Shown: positions 1 through 9,561 of the stretch, one piece after another
Numbering within the stretch: position 1 is the stretch's first letter
How the letters are laid out: each line of letters starts with the position of its first letter
Position numbers and translations under genes: made by a program
Notes under the pieces: generated by a model
What the model was told of the DNA's origin: nothing
Seen by the model: only the letters and a program-made list of their open reading frames with translations
The model's database searches: none
DNA from: Saprospiraceae bacterium
GTDB taxonomy: Bacteria > Bacteroidota > Bacteroidia > Chitinophagales > Saprospiraceae
Length of the DNA stretch: 25,831 nt
Direction: 5' to 3'
NCBI GenBank assembly: GCA_016717105.1
Contig: JADKGF010000006.1
Location: forward strand, 1-25,831

Positions 1-3000
1 TACAAAATAGTGAAGATTTTGCACTTTTATACTCTAACACCGACAGTCTTAATAATCTAGTATTATCAAGTGTATTATTCAATTCAAGCAGTGAAAATCT
101 CAAAATGCTAAGTCAGTTTCTATCAATAATAGTGAAATAATTGATATTTCGTTAGATACTGAATTAAATCAGTTTATTTTAGGTAAAGAAATAGACAATT
201 CCTTTCCAAGTTTCAATGTTAAATAACATCGGACAAATCATTTGGAGTAAAAATTTTGATTCTTATACTTCTATTAATATCTTGAGAAACATCCAATAAC
301 TATGTATCCTTAGTAGGATTTGATCAAATTCTGAAAAATGGGTAATTAAAACATTATCTAATGATGGTAACATATTAGAAGAAAATACAATTTCTTTGGA
401 TAATTTGAATTATTCACAATTTAATAAAATTGGTGAAAATATCATAGCACTTAATAGTTCTGAAAACCAATTGGTTATTGTAACCGATAATGAGATCATT
501 CAAAGGCTATGCCACAACTCTTATCTGTAAAAGATATCAAATCGCTAGAAAACGGAAACATTTTGATTGCAGGAGATTATAAAGGGGAAATGACTTTAGA
601 CGGGAAGGCATTTAATTCCGATGGCTTCAAAAATGCAATCTTTTGACTTATAATGTTGCTGGTACGCTTTTTATCATCGCAATCTATCCAAAGATAGAGA
701 TGAAACGGTACAGGGCATAGCTACAAAAGGAAATAGTGAAGTAGCGTACTTCGGAAGTATGGAAGTCGTGAATTACTTTGAAGATCCAACATTAAATGAA
801 ATCGATTCATGTAATTTTATCGAAATCATACATTTAGATGGCGTTTGCACTCCATTCCCATCCATCCTAACCTACGACCATAGGACATGCCAGCTTTCAT
901 GGGATGCTGCACCATCAGGATATACCACAGCACTTCAGATGGAGTAAATGGTGTGGCTACCTGCTGAGAAGGCATTGGGTATAGATGTGACACCTGTATC
1001 GCCATATACTATCACAAAAGATGGTAAGTATAGATTGTTAAGTAAGAAGGAAGGATGCCCAGATATCATTTCGAATATTGTTCAGACATCATGCACGGCA
1101 TCTTGCTTGTGGAGGTACCAGTTTTATCTTATAGTGCAAATAATTGTCAGCTCATTGGACGAACAGTTGCGCTACATATACGGTGTCACTACAGCGATTG
1201 AAATAATGTTAACATCTGGGAAACAGTAGTGCAACAAGCGGTATCTCCATATAATTGCAAACTAACGGACAGTATAGATTGTATCTTAGTACTTCGGCTA
1301 CAAACATTGGTTTAGTTTGTCCGCCAGTTTCATCAATACTGTCACGACAGCATGTACATATCTCCAATACCTGCTCGTGCAATGCACCTACATTGTCACA
1401 CAATTCTACAGCTTGTACGCTGACTTGGTCAGTAAGTGGATGTACAGGATATACAACGACACTTCAGCGCAGTATCTCAGGCGTATGGACATCGATCAGT
1501 GCTTCATCTCCATATACAATACCTACTGGCAGTAATGGGCAATACCGTATCCTTACTAGCAAGGCAGGATGCACGGATGTAGTATCCAATATAGTCAATG
1601 TAACTTGTAGCTGTTCATCACCTGCATCTATTACAATATTTGACTACGGTACAAGTGGCTTAGGTCAAAATGCGACTATACCAGTAGGGCAAAGCTATAC
1701 GCACGAAGTATCACAAGGTGCACCTGATGCATGTGACGATTCTTACATCCAGTTGGCATTTTCATCATCTGTGGTCAATAGTAGCTGGAATTTCTATGTA
1801 AATGGTACCATCGCCGTAATGCTGGCACCGTGATTGGTAGTCAGTATGTTGTGGATCTGTATCTACCTGCCACCATCAGACGGTACAGCAGATGTATTCA
1901 TCCAGAGTCCATGTGGTGATTTCTATCTGTTGCATTTGGTGTATGATTGTGCCTTAAGGATGTAATATGTTCACTTGTCAAAGTTTTTTTATAGAAGAAA
2001 ACTGTTATAATACAGAATTAATAGAAGCTGGAAATATATCACATTCCGTTTTGGGTAGTTGGAACATATCAGAAGGCTGCAGCTCTGTGGATGCCATTAA
2101 TTTGGCAAATAATATCAGGAATAAAATAATTGAGATTTATCCAACTTGTAACGCTAATATGATAGAAGTATATTTCACAATAAACTCAAATTCTGATAAT
2201 TATTTGATTATCAATAATTCACCAATGGATGTCACTTCTATTAATTTCAGTACTGGAACACCTACTGATGGTGGTTTGTGTTTGCCTGAAAATTGTCCAT
2301 GTACATCTTTAAATCTTTCTGTTCAAGGTGATGAGGATAGTAGCTGCGAAAATCTAACGATTATTACAGGGAATGGAGAGAGTCCATATTCATATAATAT
2401 TACTGGACTTGAAGCCAGGTACTCAAATAAATCAAACGGAGTTCGTCTAATTTGGTACAGTTAATTCTCTTTCTTAAGGTGAAACAATTAATTTAGACAT
2501 TGTTGTTACTGATGCCAATGGATGCCAAGATTCCATTTCAACTTTTTACACTAGATGTAATAATACTTGCCAAATGCGGGCCATTAGGTAACAAGAATGC
2601 ATTTGTGCAAATGTTTACTATGTAGCTTTATCATCTGATAACTGTCAATTGGCGCTGTTAATACTACGGCATGTACAGGAACATGGGTATTTTATTTATT
2701 TGATTCAAATGGTAATGAACTAATAAATTCTATAAACCTTGGAGTCTTGAATAATACAATTTCAAGCCATGGAAATGGTACCTATTATCTCCAAATCCTA
2801 TGTTCATGTGGTTTTTCTAATTCAATTCAGTTTACGATTAATTGTTCCAATAATTCAACTGAAACAGAATTGGGCCAACGAGTATCTCGACAAAATAGCA
2901 AAGAGGAAAACCTTTTCCGCTTCTTCCTAATCCTTTCTCCAAAGGTATAAACTTAGAGATGAATTCGGATATTCAGAATCTGTGGCCTTGCAGGCATATA

Positions 3001-3161
3001 ATACGGTTGGTACATTGATGTTTGAGCGCAAGATAGAACTGCTCAAAGGTGTAAATCTAAGATATATAGATGCCTTCGAAAATGTTCCATCTGGAGTTTA
3101 TATTGTCAAAATCAAGTCTCCTACTAAAGATTATACCACAAAAGTAATCAGAGTAGATTAA
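1..3161 (+). pseudogene. T9SS-exported multidomain surface protein, 3' part, frame broken many times
   Basis: The gene enters from the left edge and ends at TAA 3159-3161. Pieces in different frames join into one protein. From about 350 to 760 there are beta-propeller-like stretches (GNILIAGDYKGEMTLDG, then DETVQGIATKGNSEVAYFGS), resembling the SBBP-type repeats of surface proteins. From 846 to 1608 there are three cysteine-rich Ig-like repeats. From about 1620 to 2900 there are further Cys/Asn/Thr-rich extracellular-looking domains. The C-terminal 80 or so residues are a type A T9SS sorting domain: PNPFSKG near 2930, then NTVGTLMFERKI, NVPSGVYIVKIKS and a final TTKVIRVD. That tail directs export through the Por system and attachment to the cell surface. 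At least ten single-base breaks are needed to read it through. I see no catalytic motif, so adhesion or a structural role is only a guess. No other gene fits this region. Confidence 0.75.
846..1608 (+). repeat. Three tandem Ig-like protein repeats of about 255 bp
   Basis: Copies lie at about 846-1097, 1105-1355 and 1372-1608. Each runs from a cysteine, through a Tyr-Thr-Thr/Val-x-Leu-Gln strand, to SPYTI, (N)GQYR or GKYR, a Ser-Lys-x-Gly-Cys segment, and a closing Ser-Asn-Ile-Val...Cys strand. Copies 1 and 3 align well at the DNA level; copy 2 is more diverged and carries more frame breaks. The pattern of paired Cys with alternating strands suggests disulfide-stabilised beta-sandwich modules in a surface protein. 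Confidence 0.65.
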
Positions 3162-3359
3162 TCATTAAACCTGAATTATGCGTTAGGATTCGTAGTGAGA
3201 AGGTAAAATACACTAAATCAGCGACTTAGATTCGATAAGCATACTGTGTGCTGGTTTAGCAGTAGCATCGCTGTGGTTACAGAAGAAAAGTTGGCGAAGC
3301 TTCTGATTTGAAGCAAATTAGCTTCGTAATAGATTTCCTAATGCATATTTCAGGTTAAG
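3162..3359. other. Intergenic spacer without a gene
   Basis: About 200 bp between the surface protein stop and the terminator hairpin. There is no coding frame with recognisable content. The only structure is a weak inverted repeat, CGAAGCT (3295-3301) and AGCTTCG (3320-3326), with an 18-nt loop and no T-tract. Confidence 0.4.
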
Positions 3360-3394
3360 AAGGCAGGCTCAACACAATGAGCCTGCCTTTTTTT
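3360..3394. terminator. Strong bidirectional rho-independent terminator
   Basis: A perfect 12-bp stem (AAGGCAGGCTCA 3360-3371 pairing with 3378-3389) encloses the 6-nt loop ACACAA and is followed by a run of seven T (3388-3394). It ends the plus-strand surface protein gene. The A residues on the left side also make it usable for the OstA-like gene coming from the other strand, whose stop codon is about 18 bp to the right. Confidence 0.9.
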
Positions 3395-3411
3395 AATCAC
3401 AACTTCCTTCG

Positions 3412-5411
3412 TTATAAATCATCCCTAGAAATAGGACGCAATTCAGGTACCCACTTAAAGCCTTTGATTTTTATTTGATCATGATTGGTAGATTTCATTG
3501 GATATACTATGGATTTAGGTTCCAAATAATTATAAATATCTGATACTTTACCTTGTTTTAGATGGAAGGTCATGGTGCTCGCTTCCGTTGTATTTACACC
3601 AGAGTATGACTTATCTTTTTCATCAAATAAATAATACACCATTCTGGCATTGCCATTGACATCTATTCTTTTTATTTTCCCTGTTCGAAAAAGGATTCTA
3701 TAATCCTGCCCTGTATCTGATTAAAAAACAAAAGATCAGGACTATTTAGGATATTGGCTTGAGATTTTACTTTCATTTTGTCCAGCTTTTTATCCTTCAA
3801 AAACAAATCTATGGTATCACCAGAAACTTGGGTACTATCTGACCATACTATAGGATATTTGTACATAGTGAACACAGAATCGCTTTTCGCAAAAACCAAA
3901 GAATCGGCAACAGCCTGCATGTCTGATTTAAATAATCGGACTTTATTATACGCTACGAAATAATCTAACGTATCTATGATGCCCGTATAAATGGTATCCG
4001 TAATTATACTGTCAGCTGTGATGGCAGTTGTATCAGTTTGTATTATTTCGGTTTTTATCGTCGGATCACTAAAGTTAATTTCAGCTTTTTTAGCCCTGCT
4101 ATTGGCTTTTGCAGCTAATCTGCTGGCATTTTTATCAGGATATATGATTCTTTCTTTAAATTGACGGAAAGACTTCAGTGTATCTGCTCTTAAAAAAAGT
4201 GTATCTCCGCTTATTTCCGTGGTGAACATTGGTCTAAGCGTGTCATTTACAGCTAGCATATTGTTACTTACTCCATTGTAAATGACGTGGTCAGCAATAA
4301 TTGATGTCTTGGCTGAGGTATCTTTCCAAATGACATGGCCATCTGCTTTTCCAAATTTGATATTTTTGTCATAGTCCAATGTGTCTGCTTCTATCAACAT
4401 AGGCGGATCACTTACGATAGACCGACCAGTGACTTTGAATTTTTCCTGTACTTTGTTATAAAATATATTGTTGCCCTTTACTTCATTTTTACCACCTTTG
4501 TAATGAGCGTTATCGTGGAGATTGAATGTTTCTTCTTTTTTATTATAAAATATAGTTTGTGCATAGGCTGTATCCTTTTCAGAGATATATTCGCTACGCT
4601 TTGATGAGGATTTTAAAATTATGTGGTCAGCAATGCCATCATACGTGATAGTATCTGCTTTTGCTTGTGTTTTACCTGCCAGATATTGGGCATTACCTAT
4701 AAAATCTCCTTTTTTGTCATCTAGATCAAACCAGCCTTTTTCACTATAAATATTACTGGTATCTCTCGTAATCCGGACTGGTGCAAGAAATTTCATCTCT
4801 TGTGTGACTGTTTGATACGCCAAAGAATCACTAATCATCGTAAAATCATCGTCCGTTACTTTTACTTTTTCATAAAAATAGGCTGTCTTTTCATTCAAAA
4901 CATACCGACCTCGCCGACTGATGAGTGTAGATGTTTTATCTACCAATTTCGCATTTTGGGTGTAGTAGGCTATCTTGTTTTTGACGTCATATCGAAGGTA
5001 CGATGTGTATAATTTTTTATCAGGTCCGTTTTCCAAAATAATATCACCATATAAATAAGCTACCAATGAATCTCCGTTGTAATGGAGAGAGTCAGCAAAT
5101 ATTTTGATCGTGTCATTCTGCAGTAAAACTACATTAAAATACATCCTAAGATCGGCGCCTTTGAGTACAGCATTATCGCAATACATAAAAGCGCCTCCAT
5201 GATAGACTTTCACATCACCGTTGAGAAATTGAGTCGCTGGTTCGTTGGTCGCATCTATTACTTGGTTGTTCTCGCTATGTATGGATATTTTTTTGTTTTG
5301 GGCCAATAGATTTACTGTATTTCCCGTCAGGTTGAGAATGACAATTAGGAGAAGTACAAACTTTAAAATATACGGATTATTCAATTTAAAGCTAATATCG
5401 GTATAGATCAT
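3412..5411 (-). CDS. OstA-like outer-membrane/LPS-transport protein with one frameshift near the C-terminus
   Basis: This is a Bacteroidota OstA-like protein, related to the LptA/LptD N-terminal beta-jellyroll that carries LPS across the periplasm. Residues about 15-38 form a signal peptide. The OstA-like domain follows (FLNGDVKVYHGGAFMYCDNAVL-type segment, split here as FLNGDVKVYHG and MYCDNAVL) and is repeated through the protein as D-T/S-L-x-Y strands. The main frame (579 residues) stops at 3672 just after FFEQGK. In the next frame the protein resumes as IKRIDVNGNARMVYYLF and runs to a conserved end (GFKWVPELRPISRDDL, stop 3412-3414), giving about 665 residues. One A missing from the run around 3679-3685 explains the break. 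The start at 5411 is the only Met ahead of the signal peptide. A TATCTTTG -7 box lies upstream. LPS transport is family knowledge; the sequence itself shows the repeats and the signal peptide. Confidence 0.85.
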
Positions 5412-5496
5412 TAATGGCCAGCGTAAAAAGATTTACTATATTTAAATAGAACGCAGGATTATCTTTCTTGTTAATAAAAATACTGTTAAAATCCCA

Positions 5497-5504
5497 CAAA
5501 GATA
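5497..5504 (-). promoter_or_regulatory. Candidate -7 box of the OstA-like gene
   Basis: On the minus strand this reads TATCTTTG, a full match to the Bacteroidota -7 consensus TAnnTTTG. About 20 bp upstream there is only a partial -33 element (TTGG/ATTG). It would place the transcript start about 80 bp before the start codon. Confidence 0.3.
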
Positions 5505-5576
5505 TTCAAAGAATTCAGAATTTTCCAATTTAGTTTATTGCAACGACTAGAGATATTTTTCTTTTAAATTTAGTGT

Positions 5577-5607
5577 TTTGTATTTATAGTTTATATCCTT
5601 AGATTTA
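5577..5607 (+). promoter_or_regulatory. Candidate Bacteroidota-type promoter of the sugar transporter
   Basis: TTTG (5577-5580), a 19-bp spacer, then TAGATTTA (5600-5607), which differs from TAnnTTTG at one position. The spacing fits the Bacteroidota primary sigma factor rule. The start codon of the MFS gene follows 42 bp later. Confidence 0.4.
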
Positions 5608-5649
5608 CACCATAATCAATTAAGTCATCAATTTAATTAAAAGCACATT

Positions 5650-6990
5650 ATGCAGAATGAATCTGTGAAACCTAGCAACTATATTAGTTCAGTTGTAATA
5701 ATTGCCATTTTATTTTTTATTTTCGGATTTGTCACTTGGCTAAATGGAGCATTGATGCCATTTTTACAAACCGCATGTGAGATAACACCATTTCAGGCTA
5801 GTTTGGTGACTATGGCATTTTACATAGCCTATTTTGTAATGGCGTTACCATCATCATTTGTTTTAAGGAGAACAGGATATAAAAACGGGTTATTCATCGG
5901 ATTATTAATCATGTCTTTAGGTGCGTTGATATTTATTCCGGCTGCTTACACTCGGATTTTTAGTATATTTTTGATAGGATTGTTTGTGCTAGGCACAGGA
6001 TTAGCCCTATTGCAAACGGCTGTAAACCCATTTATTACCATCATCGGACCATCTGAAAGTGCGGCTGTGCGTATCTCTTTCATGGGCATTTGCAATAAGT
6101 TTGCTGGATTTATCAGTCCATTGGTATTGAGTGCGCTGGTGATGCATGGTATGGAAAAATTTAGTGATGATAAGCTCAATGCGCTATCTGGTGGTGATAA
6201 AGATGTGTTGCTCAATGAATTAGCCTCCAGATTGGTTGGGCCATATGTTGTGATGGCTATTGTATTGTTTCTATTTGGCGTTATTGTGAAATTCTCTGGA
6301 TTACCTGACAAAATAGATGTGGAAGATGACCACGACGGAACATTGGATGATTTTATAAAACAAATACCACAAGCACTTAAGATTCCGCATGTGTTATTGG
6401 GTGTAATTACGCTATTTCTATATGTAGGTGTAGAAGTGATGGCAGGAGATAGTCTCACCCAATTTGGCAAAGACATCCAACTGAGCAATGCAGCTACGCT
6501 CACATCTTATACCATGGCTTTCATGATTTTAGGCTATATACTCGGTATTGTTTTTATACCCAAATACATAAGCCAATCAGGAGCATTGCAGGCTTCAGCT
6601 ATTTTGGGTATCATATGTTCGATAGGAGCGGGCATAGCATCGGTCACAGATACGAGTTTATTTTCTATGATTTTTGGTTGGCTAAATGGTTTTCCAGGTT
6701 TTAATTTTGAGATTATTCCCAATTCCGTATTTTTTGTTACTTTGCTTGGATTGGCGAATGCGCTTATGTGGCCGGCTATTTGGCCTCTAGTTTTGAAAGA
6801 TTTGGGCAGTTATACCAAGATTGCATCAGCACTTTTAATTATGAGTATTGCTGGTGGTGCCATTATTCCACCTATTTATGCTAGTTTGGGCCAAAAGATC
6901 GGATTTCAACCTGCATTACTGATCATGGTACCAATGTATATTTTTATTTTATATTATGCTGTTAAAGGACATAAAGTGCGGAAAGCGTAA
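5650..6990 (+). CDS. Sugar:proton MFS transporter, FucP/GluP family
   Basis: Intact 446-residue inner-membrane protein with about 12 hydrophobic segments. It belongs to the FucP/GluP branch of the major facilitator superfamily (fucose, glucose or galactose symporters). The signature features are the first helix FFIFGFVTWLNGALMPFL, the AFYIAYFVMALPSS helix, the loop RRTGYKNGL between helices 2 and 3, and the segment LLQTAVNPFITIIGPSESAA in helix 4, typical of GluP relatives. A hydrophilic loop at about residues 205-245 (DKIDVEDDHDGT) separates the two halves. The gene stands alone, divergent from the OstA-like gene, with its own likely promoter. The exact sugar cannot be read from the sequence; glucose, galactose, fucose or N-acetyl-sugar are all possible in this family. 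Confidence 0.9.
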   Translation: MQNESVKPSNYISSVVIIAILFFIFGFVTWLNGALMPFLQTACEITPFQASLVTMAFYIAYFVMALPSSFVLRRTGYKNGLFIGLLIMSLGALIFIPAAYTRIFSIFLIGLFVLGTGLALLQTAVNPFITIIGPSESAAVRISFMGICNKFAGFISPLVLSALVMHGMEKFSDDKLNALSGGDKDVLLNELASRLVGPYVVMAIVLFLFGVIVKFSGLPDKIDVEDDHDGTLDDFIKQIPQALKIPHVLLGVITLFLYVGVEVMAGDSLTQFGKDIQLSNAATLTSYTMAFMILGYILGIVFIPKYISQSGALQASAILGIICSIGAGIASVTDTSLFSMIFGWLNGFPGFNFEIIPNSVFFVTLLGLANALMWPAIWPLVLKDLGSYTKIASALLIMSIAGGAIIPPIYASLGQKIGFQPALLIMVPMYIFILYYAVKGHKVRKA

Positions 6991-7051
6991 AGAAATTCAT
7001 ACAGAGAACAGAATGGATTGTAGTAAGAATTGATTATTTTTCTAAATTACA

Positions 7052-8192
7052 CTATCCTATTCTTTTGTCTTGCAAAGAGTCAGCAATCGTGATAAGGCAA
7101 AGAATTATAATAAATAAGGCGATGCCAGGGAATACTACCATCCACCAATGTAGTAAACTTCTACCTTCGGCCATCATCTTGCCCCACGAAACCTGTTCTA
7201 CAGGCAAGCCAATACCGAGGAAGGATAATGTTGATTCTAATAAGATGGCACCACTTACACTAAAGCAGGCGACAACTATTAGGGTCGGCATTATATTCGG
7301 TAAGATGTGTATAAGAAGGATTCTAATATGACTAAACCCTAAGATTTTGGCAGTATTAATATAGTTTTCTTGCTTTACAGCCAAGGTTTCAGCTCGTGCA
7401 TATCTGGCAAACTCTGTCCAACCTAATAAGGTGATAATTAGGATAATGTTCCAAACGGACGGTGTGGCAAATAAGGTTGTTAAGGCCAGCAAGATAAATA
7501 TGCCGGGGAATGATTTTCTGAGTTCAATGCTTTTGACTACAAGGGTATCTAAAGGAAAATGGTACTTTATTTTTGTTGGAATCTTCGAAGCGAAAACGAT
7601 AATCGCATATTGACAAAGTAAAAAGATACAAAACCACATCACAATAGTAATTAAATTTAGGTGTCCAAATTGCCATTCGAATACCATATAAAACATCCAA
7701 AGGACGAAAAACACACTGGATAAAACTACTTGAAATATGTTGAATTTGATATTTTCATCCTTATAATAACCAGATAAAAGCCCAAGGAAACACAAAAAAA
7801 AAAGAAAATATGACCGAGATGAATCCGATTTGGATGGCCACTTTGGTGCCATGGATAATACCTGCGGCAACATCGCGACCCAATTTGTCCGTCCCAAGCC
7901 AATGCCGATACCTAGGGCTTAGGTCTTTTTGTGGATCCAATGGGCTCAACGAAACACTAGAAGAGAGATTGGTTTCATTTGGGCCGTATGGAATCAAAGC
8001 ATAGATACAATTACCTTTGGGAATGTCAGTTTTATTTTCGAACATAGGGAAAATGAAGCCTTTATCTGTGGAACACACAAGTGGTTTGTTATTCGCTATA
8101 AATGGTGCAACTAAGGCAATTAATACATATAATAGAATAAGTAAAACAGCAATTCTAAACCCAAACGATTTGTTTTGAAAGAATTTTTTCAT
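7052..8192 (-). CDS. Peptide-type ABC transporter permease, DppC/OppC family, broken at an A10 tract
   Basis: Second membrane subunit of a peptide-type ABC importer. The first frame (from 8192) has one N-terminal helix, then the family segment HWLGTDKLGRDVAAGIIHG, and runs into a tract of ten A (7794-7803). The protein then continues in another frame as LGLLSGYY, two extra hydrophobic segments, and the permease core with the EAA-loop motif (QENYINTAKILGF...HILPN), SFLGIGLP and SLQDKRIG at the end (stop 7052-7054). Total is about 380 residues against about 300 for E. coli OppC. The start overlaps the stop of the upstream permease by 4 bp (8189-8192, ATGA), indicating translational coupling. 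A one-base length error in the homopolymer, or slippage there, would restore the frame. Confidence 0.85.
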
Positions 8193-9556
8193 GATTCAAA
8201 ATCGATTTTGGGATTCACATAGCTGTACAGAATGTCCGAAATCAACATAGTTATCAATGTTATAAAACTGATGATCAACAAAATCCCAAAAACTACATTC
8301 CAATCTGCATTATATATGCTCTCAAACATCAATCGTCCCATACCGGGAATATTGAATATCACTTCTATGATCAGTGCACCTGAAAAACCTGCAGCCAATT
8401 TTCCACCGATCACCGTTATCATAGGTGTCAGTACATTGGGGAATACGTGATGAAATACAATATTTTTGGGTTTTGTACCTTTGGCCATAGCCATCAGCAC
8501 ATATAATTTTGATTTTTGCTGGACAACATTTGTTCGGACTAGCCTGCTGATATGGGCAATATCATTGGCCACAAGGCAGACTATTGGTAAAATTAATTGT
8601 TTCCCATATTGAGAAAGTGTAGTAAAAAAACCTTGACCTGAAGGTATGTACCAAGATCCTGGTATGGGAAAAATATTCAGCCAAGCACCATATTTGTCTG
8701 ACGTACAATACACAATCAAAACCGAAGCCAGCCAAAATGAAGGAATTGCGTACATCATTAGCCAAAAAGAACCTGAAATGCGATCGAACCAAGATCCAGT
8801 CTTGAAGCCAGCCATCATACCTGTAGGAATTGCGATCAGCACGGATATTAATAAATTAAGTAGCGAAAGAAAAAATGTCCATTGGAAGGCACTTGCTATT
8901 TTTTTTGAAACAGGTAGGCCATCTTTTATCGAAGTACCTAGATTTCCTGAACGTAAATTTGAAGCCCAAAGATGAAACTGGTTATTACTACCATGCCATC
9001 TGAAACTAGGGAAATAACTTTTTTGTGGTACCAAATTTTCAACTATATCATCCATCGGAGCGCTATCTACATGCATAGTTTTTAATCTGGGTGATATTGC
9101 TTTCCACTGTTGGTGTATGCTCGGTACATCAGTGACAAAGTTAAGGGTTGCGATCATATTTTTCATTTCGCCCAAGGTGTCAGATGTATATTCTGGTTTA
9201 TTTGAAAGTGCTTTTCTGGCATTGAGGTAAGCCCAAGCCTTATCAAAAGCTATTTTTTGGTGCAAAAATTCTTTGATTTGATTTCGGTCAGATTGATTGA
9301 TTATCGATCTGATATTTTTTGGATAGAAATCAGGTACCAATGCAAAGTAAAACAATGGTTTTTCTAGATTTAGCGCCTTGTAATGTTTTTCATAAATTGA
9401 TGCAAAATTCGGGCTATCCGGATGGATTCCTTGGAGATTCATTAATGATTCCGCTTCATCACCCGGTACTAATTTGCTCATCAAAAAGGCAGATATCAAT
9501 ACCACGATCAATGTGGGTATCACGAGTACCGCTCTTTTTATGATAAAATACCACAC
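8189..9556 (-). CDS. Peptide-type ABC transporter permease, DppB/OppB family
   Basis: Intact 455-residue inner-membrane subunit of a peptide-type ABC importer. The first helix is residues 5-28, with the usual VPGDEAE after it. A large soluble region (about residues 40-215) follows, much longer than in E. coli OppB (306 residues in total). Then come the family motif GNLGTSIKDGLPVSKKI, helices from about residue 228, and the EAA-like loop (MAMAKGTKPKNIVFHHVFPN). The C-terminus contains IIEVIFNIPGMGRLMFESI, the family signature. It lies 5 bp after the binding-protein gene and overlaps the DppC-like gene by 4 bp, so the three form an operon. Substrate specificity is not readable. Confidence 0.92.
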   Translation of the reverse strand: MWYFIIKRAVLVIPTLIVVLISAFLMSKLVPGDEAESLMNLQGIHPDSPNFASIYEKHYKALNLEKPLFYFALVPDFYPKNIRSIINQSDRNQIKEFLHQKIAFDKAWAYLNARKALSNKPEYTSDTLGEMKNMIATLNFVTDVPSIHQQWKAISPRLKTMHVDSAPMDDIVENLVPQKSYFPSFRWHGSNNQFHLWASNLRSGNLGTSIKDGLPVSKKIASAFQWTFFLSLLNLLISVLIAIPTGMMAGFKTGSWFDRISGSFWLMMYAIPSFWLASVLIVYCTSDKYGAWLNIFPIPGSWYIPSGQGFFTTLSQYGKQLILPIVCLVANDIAHISRLVRTNVVQQKSKLYVLMAMAKGTKPKNIVFHHVFPNVLTPMITVIGGKLAAGFSGALIIEVIFNIPGMGRLMFESIYNADWNVVFGILLIISFITLITMLISDILYSYVNPKIDFES

Positions 9557-9561
9557 AGGCT

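Noticed and set aside
3295..3326. Inverted repeat CGAAGCT/AGCTTCG as a terminator
   Set aside because: Only 7 bp of stem, an 18-nt loop and no T-tract; a much better terminator lies at 3360-3394.
5946..6503. 185-residue open frame on the minus strand inside the sugar transporter
   Set aside because: It is the antisense shadow of an intact, well-recognised MFS gene; its protein is low-complexity Ser/Asn/Pro-rich and matches no family.
8646..8975. 109-residue plus-strand frame within the DppB-like permease
   Set aside because: It is antisense to an intact permease gene with clear family motifs, and has no ribosome site or domain of its own.
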